Shown piece by piece: positions 34,362-43,629 of a stretch of 64,000 nt of DNA (position 1 is its first letter; the number at the start of each line of letters is the position of its first letter). A program made the position numbers and the translations under genes. The notes under the pieces were generated by a model that saw only the letters and a program-made list of their open reading frames with translations, ran no database searches and was not told where the DNA came from. This stretch comes from Bacillota bacterium (GTDB taxonomy: Bacteria > Sysuimicrobiota > Sysuimicrobiia > Sysuimicrobiales > Segetimicrobiaceae): positions 1-64,000 of the forward strand of contig JAJPJJ010000037.1 in assembly GCA_021324295.1 (NCBI GenBank), given 5' to 3'.

Positions 34362-35243
34362 CTACGTCGTCCGGCCGGTCCGGCCGGCCAGCCGGAGGTA
34401 CACCCAGAGCGCGCCCAGCGTGATCGCGAAGAACAGGATCGCCAGCGCGCTGCCCCCGGGCCAGTTGAACAGCTCGGTGATCGTGCGGACCACCAGGATG
34501 GGGATGGTAAGGACCGTGAACCCGCCCAAGAGGGACGGGATCACGTACGAGCTCACGGTCAGGACAAACACGAGGACCGTCCCGGCGATGACCCCCGGCA
34601 GGCTGAGCGGGAACGTGACGCGCCAGAAGGCCCGCCAGGCCCCGGCGCCGAGCGAGCGCGCGGCCAGCTCGAGCTCCGGGTCGACGCCCTGGATGGTGCC
34701 GGCGATCGAGAGCACCATGAACGGGATGAAGACGTGGGTCAGGCCGATCAGCACCCCGAGGTTGTTGTACATGAGGGGCACCGTCCTGAGGCCGAGCGCG
34801 CGGAGGAGCTGGTTGATCAGGCCCGTGTCCTGCAGCAGGATCATCCATCCGTAGGTGCGGATCAGCACGCCGACGAGCAGCGGGGAGATCACCAGGACCA
34901 TCAGCGCCCCGCGAGCGCCCCGCGGCGAGCGGGCCAGGTGGTACGCGAGCGGGTAGGCGAGCACCAGGCTGAGCGCGGTCGTCGCCATCCCGAGCCACAT
35001 CGTATGCCAGACGACGCTCCAGGTGAACGGATCGCGCACGAGCCGCGCGTAGTTGTCGAGGGTCAGGACGCGCAGGTAGGCCGCGCGAGGGCTCGGGGTC
35101 ATCACGCTGATCAGGAGCAGGTTGAGGTACGGGGCGACGAAGAAGACGACCAGCACGGCCAGGGCCGGGAGGATCAACAGGTGCCGCCCGGACACCCGGC
35201 CCGCCGGGCGGGCCGGCGCTACCGTGGCCTCCGCGACCGACAC
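34362..35243 (-). CDS. ABC transporter permease, PotB type
   Basis: A 293-residue permease with six helices. Typical stretches are LLILPALAVLVVFFVAPYLNLLLIS, LAYPLAYHLARSPRGARGALMVLVISPLLVGVLIRTYGW, and the EAA motif ELAARSLGAGAWRAFWRVTFPLSLPGVIAG. The start is GTG 35243, three bases from the ATPase stop, with GAGGGG upstream. A much longer open frame extends upstream but lies antisense or out of frame to the ATPase gene and is not real. Confidence 0.9.
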   Translation of the reverse strand: MSVAEATVAPARPAGRVSGRHLLILPALAVLVVFFVAPYLNLLLISVMTPSPRAAYLRVLTLDNYARLVRDPFTWSVVWHTMWLGMATTALSLVLAYPLAYHLARSPRGARGALMVLVISPLLVGVLIRTYGWMILLQDTGLINQLLRALGLRTVPLMYNNLGVLIGLTHVFIPFMVLSIAGTIQGVDPELELAARSLGAGAWRAFWRVTFPLSLPGVIAGTVLVFVLTVSSYVIPSLLGGFTVLTIPILVVRTITELFNWPGGSALAILFFAITLGALWVYLRLAGRTGRTT

Positions 35244-35245
35244 GC

Positions 35246-36328
35246 CTACCCCTCGCGCCTGGGGAGCGCCCAGGCGGCCGTCGTGTCGAACGATACGCTC
35301 ACCTGCTCCCCGACCCGCTGGGGCGCGCCGCCGCGGCCCTGCACGCGCAGCAGGACGCCGCCGCCCACGTCTACCCGGAAGTCGATCAGGCTGCCGAGAA
35401 AGGTGCGCTCCTGAACGACCCCCCGCAGGCGGTTCACCCCGTCCCGGGACGCTGGCTCCCCCGGCCGGTCGAGCTCGATGTGCTCGGGCCGGACGCTCAG
35501 CATCGCCTCCATCCCCTCCCGCAGATCCGGCGCGCCGGCGGCGCGCACCGTCCCGGCCGGCGTCTCGAGGACGAGCCGCTCCCCGGATCGGCCCGTCACC
35601 CGGCCGGGGAGCAGGTTCGTCAGCCCGATGAACGCGGCGACCGCGGGCGTCCGCGGCCGGTGGTAGATCTCCTCCGGAGCGCCGACCTGCTGGAGCCTGC
35701 CGTTCATCAGCACGGCGACGCGGTCCGCCAGGACCAGCGCCTCCGCCTGATCGTGGGTGACGTAGAGGGTCGTGATGTGGAACTCTCGCTGCAGCGAGCG
35801 GATGTAGAAGCGCATCTCCTCCCGCAGCTTGGCGTCGAGGTTGGCCAGGGGTTCGTCCAGCAGCAGCACGCGGGGGCTGATCACGAGTGCCCGCGCGAGC
35901 GCCGTGCGCTGCTGCTGCCCCCCGGAAAGCTGCCGGGGATAGCGCCGCCCGAGCCCGCCGAGCCCCACGCGCTCCAGGATCTCCCCGACGCGCCGCTCGA
36001 CGTCCGGACGGCGGAGGCCGCGCATCTCCAGGCCGAAGGCCACGTTCTGCTCGACGGTGAGATGCGGGAACAGCGCGTAGTGCTGGAACACCATGCCGCA
36101 GTCGCGCCGCTCGGGCGGATCCGCGGTGATGTCGCGGTCGCCCAGCACGATGCGCCCGCGCGTCGGCACGTCGAAGCCGGCGACCATGCGCAGCGTGGTG
36201 GTCTTCCCGCACCCGGAGGGGCCCAGGAGCGCGACCAGCTCACCGGACGGGACCTCCAGCGTCAGCTCGTGGACGGCGACGACGTCGCCAAATCGCTTCG
36301 TCAGTCCCTGCAGCCTAAGGCTCGCCAT
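35246..36328 (-). CDS. ABC transporter ATPase, PotA/UgpC type
   Basis: A 360-residue ATPase. The Walker A is GPSGCGKTT, the Q-loop VFQHYALFPHLTVEQNVAFGLEMRG, the signature LSGGQQQRTALARAL, the Walker B VLLLDEPLANLDA, and the H-loop VTHDQAEAL. The C-terminal TOBE_2 domain (about 270-355; LSVRPEHIEL, GVVQERTFLGSLIDFRV) is typical of spermidine/putrescine and iron ATPases. ATG 36328 gives the normal N-terminus MASLRLQGLTKRFGD; an in-frame extension to 36406 exists. Confidence 0.92.
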   Translation of the reverse strand: MASLRLQGLTKRFGDVVAVHELTLEVPSGELVALLGPSGCGKTTTLRMVAGFDVPTRGRIVLGDRDITADPPERRDCGMVFQHYALFPHLTVEQNVAFGLEMRGLRRPDVERRVGEILERVGLGGLGRRYPRQLSGGQQQRTALARALVISPRVLLLDEPLANLDAKLREEMRFYIRSLQREFHITTLYVTHDQAEALVLADRVAVLMNGRLQQVGAPEEIYHRPRTPAVAAFIGLTNLLPGRVTGRSGERLVLETPAGTVRAAGAPDLREGMEAMLSVRPEHIELDRPGEPASRDGVNRLRGVVQERTFLGSLIDFRVDVGGGVLLRVQGRGGAPQRVGEQVSVSFDTTAAWALPRREG

Positions 36329-36412
36329 CTCGCCGGAGTCCGACCCCGCCGCCCCGCTCGCGTCGGTCAGCGGCCGTGGAAGACGCTGCCCCCAAACCAC
36401 CGCCACGGCGCA

Positions 36413-37573
36413 TCAGCAGTGGCCGGTCACCTCGTGATTCCACGCCTCCGTCATCCCCTCGCGGGCGCCGGAGGTATTGAGCCAGACGTAGTCCCAGCGC
36501 GGGATCCGCCCGAGCTGCTGCGGCGTCACCGGGATCAGCTTGGCGAGGTCGCTCGAGATCTTCACATGGCTGTTGGCCGGCGTCCAGTAGAACTTCTCGG
36601 CCCACTTCTGCTGGATCGGGGGGCTCAGCCAGTAGTTGACGAACGCGTAGGCCAGGTCCTTGACCCTGCTCCCCGCGGTCACGTTCATGTCCTGCTCGAA
36701 CATGCCGCAGTAGCCCTCCTTGGGGAGGACCCACTCGACGGGGAGGCCCTTGGCCTTGAGCAGCGCCCAGTCCGGGGCGTCGATCAGGCCGACGTACGTC
36801 TCGCCTTGCGTCAGCATCGTCTGCTCGGTGCCGCTGAAGTCGACCTGCCGGGCGGCGCAGAGGTTCTTGCCGATCCACTGGACGGCCGGCTTCCAGTTCT
36901 TGTAGTTCCCGGTGAGGATCTGCGCCATCTTCATCACGTGCTGGGGTTCGCCGGAGTTTCCGATCGTAAAGATCGTCGTCTTGTTCCCGTACTTGGGGAG
37001 GTCCAGCCACGACGTCGGCGGAGCCTGCACCTTGTCCGTCCGATAGGTGATGCCGAGCGCCCCGACCAAGCCCAGCACGCCGACGTCGCGAGGCTGGCGG
37101 AGCTCCTTGGGCACGAACGCGAGGTTGGGGACCTTGTCGGCCGGCAGCGGCGCGAAGTAGCCCTCCAGGCGGAGCTGTGCGAGGTAGGTCTCGTTCGCCA
37201 CGAAGACATCGTACGGCGGGTTGGCCTTGCCGGCCGCGCGCATCTTGGCGAACCAGTCCTTGGCCAGGCCGATCGCGAGCTCGACCTTCGCCCCGGTCAG
37301 CGCTTCGAAGGGCGGGATGTGCTCGTCTTCCATGAACTGCTGCCAGGTGCCCCCGTAGCTCGTGACGACGAGCGTCTGGCCCTTGAACTGCTGGCCCGCC
37401 GCGGCCGCCACGCCGGAGTCTCCAAAAGCGGCGAGCAGCGCCGACGCCGACGAGACGCCGACCCCGAGGATCCCCAGCCGGCGCAACAGATCGCGCCGGC
37501 TCAGCCGGCCGTCCATCCACGCGGCGAGCTCCGTCCGGACCTCTGGATCCTGTAGCACCTGCCCGATCTTCAT
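36413..37573 (-). CDS. ABC transporter substrate-binding protein, PotD-like, with Tat-type signal
   Basis: A 386-residue exported binding protein. The N-terminus carries SRRDLLRRLGILGVG (residues 25-39) followed by a hydrophobic stretch and GVAAAAG, a twin-arginine signal; Tat export suggests folding before transport. The mature part has TLVVTSYGGTWQQFMEDEHIPPFEALTG, typical of PotD/extracellular family 1 proteins. GGAGGGG lies upstream of ATG 37573. It heads the operon with potA-, potB- and potC-like genes, the AroM-like gene and the HpaB-like gene. The substrate is unknown; an aromatic or amino-acid-derived compound would suit the downstream enzyme. Confidence 0.9.
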   Translation of the reverse strand: MKIGQVLQDPEVRTELAAWMDGRLSRRDLLRRLGILGVGVSSASALLAAFGDSGVAAAAGQQFKGQTLVVTSYGGTWQQFMEDEHIPPFEALTGAKVELAIGLAKDWFAKMRAAGKANPPYDVFVANETYLAQLRLEGYFAPLPADKVPNLAFVPKELRQPRDVGVLGLVGALGITYRTDKVQAPPTSWLDLPKYGNKTTIFTIGNSGEPQHVMKMAQILTGNYKNWKPAVQWIGKNLCAARQVDFSGTEQTMLTQGETYVGLIDAPDWALLKAKGLPVEWVLPKEGYCGMFEQDMNVTAGSRVKDLAYAFVNYWLSPPIQQKWAEKFYWTPANSHVKISSDLAKLIPVTPQQLGRIPRWDYVWLNTSGAREGMTEAWNHEVTGHC

Positions 37574-37867
37574 CGTCCCCTCCGCCTTCCGGGCGCTCCT
37601 ACGCCCCTGGAGTCGGCACCGCGGGCCTCGCACGCACAGGCGCGCTCCCCGTGTTCAAGGCGCGGCCGGCGCGTTCCTTCACGGAGGCGCAGACCGCCCT
37701 GCGCGCCGGGGGCCTGCTGGCGCCATCTCCGCTGAGACGCACGCGCGACCGGGTACGCAGGTTCTTGGGTGCGCGCGATGATTCCTGCGCGTGCACGCCA
37801 GGAGCGCCGGGACCGTTTGCGGGAAAAAAGAAGGGGGCGCGTGGCGCCTCACGGCGGGTATGAAACG

Positions 37868-39301
37868 ATGGGCCGCGCTCTGAGGGACTTTGCCGCGTCG
37901 GTACGGATGCCGCCCGCAGCGATCGCCGTGCTGGGAGGCAGCGGCCTGACCCTGGCCGCGGGACTGGTGTTCCTCCACCACGCGCTGGGGCGGCCGCTCG
38001 ACGTCTCCTGGCTCTACTACCTCGACTTCGTGGCCGTGTTCGGCCTGTACGTGGGCCCGACCCTCTTCTACGCCGCGGCCGCTCTCAGGCAGCCGCGGAC
38101 GTTCCCGCCGCATCCTCCGCAGATCCGGTTCCTGTGCCTGATCCCGGCCCGCAACGAGGAGCGCGTCGTCCACAACGCGGTGCTGAGCCTCCTCCACCAG
38201 GACTACCCCCGATCCCTCTACGAGGTCTACGTCATCTCGGACGGCAGCACCGACCGCACGGACGAGATCGCGCGGCAGCTCGGGGCCCGGGTGCTGCGCA
38301 CGGATTCCGGCGGCCGGGGCAAGCCGCAGGCGCTCGGCGAGGCGTTCGACCGCCTGTTGGACGGCGGCCGGGACCCCCGCTATGTGTGCATCGTCGATGC
38401 GGACAACCGGGTGGACCCGCGCTTCCTCGCGGAGATGAACAACGCGATCTGCGCCGGGGACAACCGGTGCCTGCAGGGCTTCCGCGACGTTCTCAACGGC
38501 GGCGATAACTGGCTCACGAAGGGGTTGTGGGCCACGATGATCGCGTCGTCCCGCCTTTACTACCCCGGCCGGTTCCGCAGCCTCGGCAACACGTTGATCT
38601 GCGGGAGCGGCTGGTGCTGTCAGGCCGGGTTGCTTTGGAAGTACTGGCCGCTCATCCAGACGCAGACCGAGGACGTCGAGCTCAGCTCCCTCCTGCCGTT
38701 GCACGCGGGCGTCGGTATCCGCTGGGTGCCCGCCGCCCGCGTCTACGACGAGCAACCGCAGAACCTGTGGATCGCGATCCGGCAGCGGCAGCGCTGGATG
38801 ACCGGCCACATGCGGGTGGCCGGCAGGCTCTTCTGGCCGTGCCTGCGGGAGGGGATCCGCCGGCGGGACCTCCGGCTCGTCGATCTCGCGGCGTTCTACC
38901 TCATGCCGTTCGTGGCCAACCTGGGCACCGTGCAGCTCCTGCTCCTGGGCGGTATGCGCCTCGGCGCCTTCACGGTCCACGGACCGCTGACGCACCCGGT
39001 CGCGATCTGGTGCGTCAACGTGATCGCCGTCCTGTACGTCTTCGCCTACCAGATCTACGGGTTCGGACGGGAGACGGGGCTGTGGGCACGGGGCGTCCTG
39101 TACAGTCTGTACGCGGCTGTCGCGGCGTTCCTGGCCTGGACGCCCGCGCTGGTCTGGGCCTGCTTCACCTTCCCCCGCAACGACTGGATCTTCCAGACCC
39201 CTCACGTGGCGGCGGCCGCCCCGCCGGCGCCGGTGCGGTTCCACCCGCGTTCGTACCCCAGGGCGCGCGTCGGAGGCCGCCGCGGGCTCCAGGCCCCGTA
39301 G
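37868..39301 (+). CDS. Processive-type family 2 glycosyltransferase, membrane-bound
   Basis: About 477 residues. Two N-terminal helices (about 18-38 and 50-72) precede a cytoplasmic GT-A domain: LIPARNEERVV, ISDGSTD (Asp125), the metal-binding VDADN (Asp177, Asp179), the catalytic TED (Asp269) and QRQRW (Gln306-Trp310). Three or four C-terminal helices follow. The D, DxD, TED, QxxRW set is that of cellulose, hyaluronan and poly-GlcNAc synthases, which extend and extrude a sugar polymer. No partner genes for export or regulation are nearby. GTG 37841, preceded by AAGGGGG, is an alternative start. The gene is divergent from the ABC operon across 294 bp. Confidence 0.88.
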   Translation: MGRALRDFAASVRMPPAAIAVLGGSGLTLAAGLVFLHHALGRPLDVSWLYYLDFVAVFGLYVGPTLFYAAAALRQPRTFPPHPPQIRFLCLIPARNEERVVHNAVLSLLHQDYPRSLYEVYVISDGSTDRTDEIARQLGARVLRTDSGGRGKPQALGEAFDRLLDGGRDPRYVCIVDADNRVDPRFLAEMNNAICAGDNRCLQGFRDVLNGGDNWLTKGLWATMIASSRLYYPGRFRSLGNTLICGSGWCCQAGLLWKYWPLIQTQTEDVELSSLLPLHAGVGIRWVPAARVYDEQPQNLWIAIRQRQRWMTGHMRVAGRLFWPCLREGIRRRDLRLVDLAAFYLMPFVANLGTVQLLLLGGMRLGAFTVHGPLTHPVAIWCVNVIAVLYVFAYQIYGFGRETGLWARGVLYSLYAAVAAFLAWTPALVWACFTFPRNDWIFQTPHVAAAAPPAPVRFHPRSYPRARVGGRRGLQAP

Positions 39302-39444
39302 CGCCGTCGCCGGCGCCCCCTCCGGTCGACGCGGCCCCTCGTGACCCGCCGCCGCTCCGAACCGAAGACCGCGTCGCGGAAGCGGAGGGCAGGCCGCGGG
39401 CGCTCCGCCGCCGGACCGGAGACGGACCGATAGCAGGCAGACCG

Positions 39445-40530
39445 CTACAGGCTGGCCCACGCCCGGGGGACGAACAGCCGCTCCTGCATGCGGATCGCGA
39501 ACCTGTCCGTCATCCCCGCGAGGAAGTCGCACACCGCGCGGTGCACCGTCGCCTGCCCGCGCTCGATGCTCCGCCGGAACTCCTCGCTCATCTCCTGCGG
39601 ATGCTCGACGAAGTAGACGAACAGGTCGGCGATCAGCCGCTGCGCCTTCCCGACCTCGGCCTTGGCCGCCGATCCGTTGTAGACGGTCTCGAAGAGGAAG
39701 TCCTTCAGCCCGTTGAGCGCGATGCGGACCTCGTCGCTCATCGCGAGCCTCACGCCCTCTGCAGAACGGGCCACGATGTCCCGCACGGTGGTGTCGACCC
39801 ATTCGCCGCGGGTCTCGCCGAGCACCTGGCGGACGGCCTGGGGGACGTCGCGCTCGTCCACCAGCCCGGCCCGGATCGCGTCGTCGGTATCGTGGTGGAC
39901 GTACGCGACGCGGTCGGCGACGCGGGCGATCTGCCCTTCGATGGTGGCCGGCACGCTCTCCGGCGGCTCGTCCTCGATCCCCGGCAAACGCTCGAGGTCC
40001 CTGGGCCCCTTGGAATGGCCGCCGATCCCGTTCCGCACCTCCCAGGTCAGGTTGAGGCCGTCCACGTACGTCCCCTCGCGCGTCCGGCGGCGCTCCAGCA
40101 CTTCGACGATGCGGAGGCTCTGCAGATCGTGCCGGAAGCCCCCGTGCCCGGCCATCAGCCGGTCGAGCGCCTCCTCGCCGGCGTGGCCAAACGGCGGATG
40201 GCCGAGGTCGTGCCCGAGGACGATCGCCTCGGTGAGGTCCTCGTTGACGCGGATCGCCCGGGCGATGGTCCGGGCGATCTGCGCGACTTCCAGCGTGTGG
40301 GTCAGGCGCGTCCGGTAGTGGTCACCCTCCGGCGCGAGGAACACCTGCGTCTTGTGCATCAACCGGCGGAACGCCTTGGAATGCAGGATCCGGTCGCGGT
40401 CCCGCTGGAACTCGGTCCGGATGTAGTCGGGCGGCTCCGGGCGCACCCGCCCGCGCGACCGCGCGCTCCGCATTCCGTGCGGCGACAGGAGCTGGTCCTC
40501 CCAGGCCTCGGTCCTCTCGCGCGGGCTCAT
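39445..40530 (-). CDS. dgt: dGTPase-like HD-domain triphosphohydrolase
   Basis: A 361-residue HD hydrolase of the Dgt family, which cleaves dNTPs to deoxynucleosides and triphosphate. The metal motif is complete: RLTHTLEVAQIART, LGHDLGHPPFGHAGE and the later Asp in ADRVAYVHHDTDDA. The N-terminal FQRDRDRILHSKAFRRLMHKTQVF is characteristic of the deoxyguanosine triphosphohydrolase-like group 2 proteins. In Firmicutes this gene commonly precedes dnaG-rpoD; here it is separated from them by about 18.7 kb. The start is ATG 40530; GTG 40542 is possible. Confidence 0.92.
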   Translation of the reverse strand: MSPRERTEAWEDQLLSPHGMRSARSRGRVRPEPPDYIRTEFQRDRDRILHSKAFRRLMHKTQVFLAPEGDHYRTRLTHTLEVAQIARTIARAIRVNEDLTEAIVLGHDLGHPPFGHAGEEALDRLMAGHGGFRHDLQSLRIVEVLERRRTREGTYVDGLNLTWEVRNGIGGHSKGPRDLERLPGIEDEPPESVPATIEGQIARVADRVAYVHHDTDDAIRAGLVDERDVPQAVRQVLGETRGEWVDTTVRDIVARSAEGVRLAMSDEVRIALNGLKDFLFETVYNGSAAKAEVGKAQRLIADLFVYFVEHPQEMSEEFRRSIERGQATVHRAVCDFLAGMTDRFAIRMQERLFVPRAWASL

Positions 40531-40736
40531 CGCCGGCTCCACCTTCGGCCCGACCGGCAGCGACAGATCTCACCCTGGGCCCCGCGTCTCCCTCGCGTCC
40601 TCCGTGTCGCCGGCCCGTGAGATCGAGCTGGGAGCGGGGCTTGGCAGATCCCCCTTCGTCTCCCTCCTGGTGCCGCTGGGCAGAAGTTCCCTGGCCGCTA
40701 CGGCGGGGCCCGCCTCCGAGCGAACGCAACGACGCA

Positions 40737-43574
40737 CTAGCGATCGCGCTCGGCGCGGGCCTGCTTCTCCCGGAGGACCGCCTGGGCCGCGGCCAGCCGC
40801 GCCGTCGGGACCCGGTATGGGGAGCAGCTCACGTAGCTCAGCCCCACCTGGTGGCAGAACTCGATGCTCGACGGATCCCCGCCGTGCTCGCCGCAGATGC
40901 CGAGCTCGATCCCCGGGCGCGTCTTCCGTCCCAGCTTGACGGCCGTCTCGATGAGGGCACCCACGCCGTCCCGGTCCAGCACCTGGAACGGGTTGTCCGG
41001 GAGGATCTTCTGGGTGATGTACTGCAGCAGGAACTTCCCCTCAGCATCGTCCCGGCTGAACCCGAAGATCATCTGGGTCAGGTCGTTGCTGCCGAACGAG
41101 AAGAACTCGGCGCGCTCCGCGATCCGATCCGCGACCACGCAGGCGCGCGGGACCTCGATCATCGTCCCAAACTTGTACCGGACGCGGACCCCCTGTTCGG
41201 CCATGATCTGCTCCGCGAGCGGCCGGAGCCGATCTTCCACGACCCGCAGCTCGTTGGGATGGCCGACGAGCGGGATCATGATCTCGGGGTGTGTGCGCAC
41301 CCCCTGCTTCGCGAGCGTGCACGCCGCCTCGAGGATCGCCCGGACCTGCATGTCGATGATCCCGGGGAAGAGGATCCCGAGCCGGATGCCACGCAGGCCC
41401 AGCATCGGGTTCTGCTCACGCATCCCGGCGACCGCCCGCAGCAGCCGCTCCTTCTCCGCCAGCGCCGCCGGGTCGCGCCCCGTGACGCGCAGCTCGGTGA
41501 CCTCGGCCAGCAGCTCGTCGTAGCGGGGGAGGAACTCGTGCAGCGGGGGATCGATCAGCCGGATCACGACCGTGGCGCCCGCCATCTCGCGGAGGATGCC
41601 GATGAAGTCTTCCCGCTGGATCGGGAGCAGCTCGTCGAGCGCCCGCTGGCGTTCGGCGTCCGTCTCGGCCAGGATCATCCGCCGGACGATCGGCAGCCGG
41701 TCCTCCTCGAAGAACATGTGCTCGGTCCGGCACAGCCCGATGCCCTCGGCGCCGAAGGCGCGGGCGCGGGCGGCGTCCCGCGGGTAGTCCGCGTTGGCCC
41801 AGACGCCGAGCCGCCGCACCTGGTCCGCCCACCCCAGCAGCGTCCCGAGATCGCGCTCCTGCGAGAGGTCCGGGTCGATCGTCCGGATCGCCCGGCCAAA
41901 CACCTCGCCGGTCGTGCCGTCGATCGAGATCGGCTCGCCCTGGCGAATCACCTGGCCGTTGACGCTGAGCTGGCGCGAGGCGGGGTCCACGCGGATCGCC
42001 TCCGCGCCGGCCACGCAGGGCTTGCCGAGCCCGCGCGCCACCACCGCCGCGTGACTCGTGGCGCCGCCCCGGGCGGTCAGGATGCCGCGTGCCACGAGCA
42101 TGCCGTGGACGTCGTCCGGGTTCGTCTCGGGCCGGACCAGGATCACGGCCTGGCCGTCCCGTCCCAGCTCGACCGCGGTGTCCGGGTCGAACACGGCGAT
42201 GCCCGTCGCGGCGCCCGGCGAGGCGTTCAGCCCGCGGGCGAGGAGCTTCCCCTCCCGCTCCGCCGCCGCCTTGTCGTCGGGGTCGAACCGCGGCAGGAGG
42301 AGCTGATAGATCTGCTCCGGTTCCACCCGCATGAGCGCCTCGTCCCGGGTGATCAGCTTCTCGCGGACCATGTCCACCGCAACCCGGACCGCCGCCTGCG
42401 CGGTGCGCTTGCCGCTGCGGGTCTGCAGCATCCAGAGCTTGCCCCGCTCGACGGTGAACTCGAGGTCCTGGACGTCCTTGTAGTGCCGCTCGAGCATCCG
42501 GGCCACCTGTTGGAACTGCCGGTAGACCCCCGGCATCTCGTCCTTCATCTGCGAGATCGGGTGCGGTGTGCGGATGCCGGCGACGACATCCTCCCCCTGC
42601 GCGTTGGGCAAATACTCGCCGTACAGCTCCTTCTCCCCGGTCGCGGGGTTCCGGGTGAACGCCACGCCGGTCGCGCTGTCCGGCCCCATGTTGCCGAAGA
42701 CCATCGCCTGCACGTTGACCGCCGTGCCGAGGTCGTGCGGGATCTTGTTGAAGTTCCGGTAGTCGACGGCGCGCTTCCCCATCCACGAATCGAACACCGC
42801 GCGGATCGCCATCTCGAGCTGCACCCACGGATCGCCCGGGAACTCGATGCCCTTCTCCCGCCGGATCAGCTCCTTGAATGCACGGGTGATCTCGCGGAGA
42901 TCCTGCGCGCTCAGATCCGTGTCGAGCTGGACGCCGGCCCGGCGCTTATGCTCGGCAAGGATCTCCTCGAACCGCTCCCCCGGTACATCCAGCACGATCT
43001 TGCCGAACATCTGGACGAACCGGCGGTACGCATCCTCGGCGAACCGCTCGTTCCCGGTCTGCGCCGCGAGCCCACGCAGGGTGTCCTCGTTCAGCCCGAG
43101 GTTGAGCACGGTGTCCATCATGCCCGGCATCGAGAACTTCGCGCCGGAACGCACGGAGACAAGGAGCGGGTTTACGGGGTCCCCGAAGCGCTTCCCCATC
43201 TTCCGCTCGACAACGCCCAGCGCCCGGCGCACCTCGTCCATCAGCCCCGGCGGGAACGTCCGTCCCCTCGCGTTGTAGTCGTTGCAGACCTCGGTGGTGA
43301 TCGTGAAGCCGGGCGGCACCGGCAACCCCACGCGGCTCATCTCGGCCAGCCCGGCGCCCTTCCCGCCGAGGAGCTCACGCATCGAGGCGTTGCCTTCCTC
43401 GAACAGCCAGATGCGCTTCCTGCGCGCCGTCCCTCGTCCCGCCGGCGCGGCGCTCCGGCTCGCGACCCTGCCGTCGCGGCGCCCGACCGCCCCGCGGCCT
43501 TTGCCGTCCTGCCGCGCGGCCGATGGCGCGGCGCCCGTCCGCCGCGACGTGCCCGTGGTACTGCGGATGGCCAT
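40737..43574 (-). CDS. ppdK: Pyruvate, phosphate dikinase
   Basis: The protein has 945 residues. It interconverts pyruvate, ATP and phosphate with phosphoenolpyruvate, AMP and pyrophosphate. The N-terminal ATP-grasp domain starts at IWLFEEGN (about residue 55). The swivelling phosphohistidine domain has LTARGGATSHAAVVARGLGKPCV, and the C-terminal TIM barrel ends with FSFGSNDLTQMIFGFSRDDAEG and the Cys of LGICGEHGGDP. About 50 extra Arg/Gly-rich residues precede the usual start. No PPDK regulatory kinase gene (yqfL type) is adjacent. ATG 43574 has GAGGTG upstream. Confidence 0.96.
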   Translation of the reverse strand: MAIRSTTGTSRRTGAAPSAARQDGKGRGAVGRRDGRVASRSAAPAGRGTARRKRIWLFEEGNASMRELLGGKGAGLAEMSRVGLPVPPGFTITTEVCNDYNARGRTFPPGLMDEVRRALGVVERKMGKRFGDPVNPLLVSVRSGAKFSMPGMMDTVLNLGLNEDTLRGLAAQTGNERFAEDAYRRFVQMFGKIVLDVPGERFEEILAEHKRRAGVQLDTDLSAQDLREITRAFKELIRREKGIEFPGDPWVQLEMAIRAVFDSWMGKRAVDYRNFNKIPHDLGTAVNVQAMVFGNMGPDSATGVAFTRNPATGEKELYGEYLPNAQGEDVVAGIRTPHPISQMKDEMPGVYRQFQQVARMLERHYKDVQDLEFTVERGKLWMLQTRSGKRTAQAAVRVAVDMVREKLITRDEALMRVEPEQIYQLLLPRFDPDDKAAAEREGKLLARGLNASPGAATGIAVFDPDTAVELGRDGQAVILVRPETNPDDVHGMLVARGILTARGGATSHAAVVARGLGKPCVAGAEAIRVDPASRQLSVNGQVIRQGEPISIDGTTGEVFGRAIRTIDPDLSQERDLGTLLGWADQVRRLGVWANADYPRDAARARAFGAEGIGLCRTEHMFFEEDRLPIVRRMILAETDAERQRALDELLPIQREDFIGILREMAGATVVIRLIDPPLHEFLPRYDELLAEVTELRVTGRDPAALAEKERLLRAVAGMREQNPMLGLRGIRLGILFPGIIDMQVRAILEAACTLAKQGVRTHPEIMIPLVGHPNELRVVEDRLRPLAEQIMAEQGVRVRYKFGTMIEVPRACVVADRIAERAEFFSFGSNDLTQMIFGFSRDDAEGKFLLQYITQKILPDNPFQVLDRDGVGALIETAVKLGRKTRPGIELGICGEHGGDPSSIEFCHQVGLSYVSCSPYRVPTARLAAAQAVLREKQARAERDR

Positions 43575-43629
43575 TGCGATGTCACCTCTTCCCGGCCTCT
43601 GTGCCGAGCGTTTGTCCACCTGATCTCAG

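Noticed and set aside
34362-36212. A 616-codon frame including the PotB-type permease
   Set aside because: Only the part after GTG 35243 is permease; the upstream part overlaps the ATPase gene in another frame.
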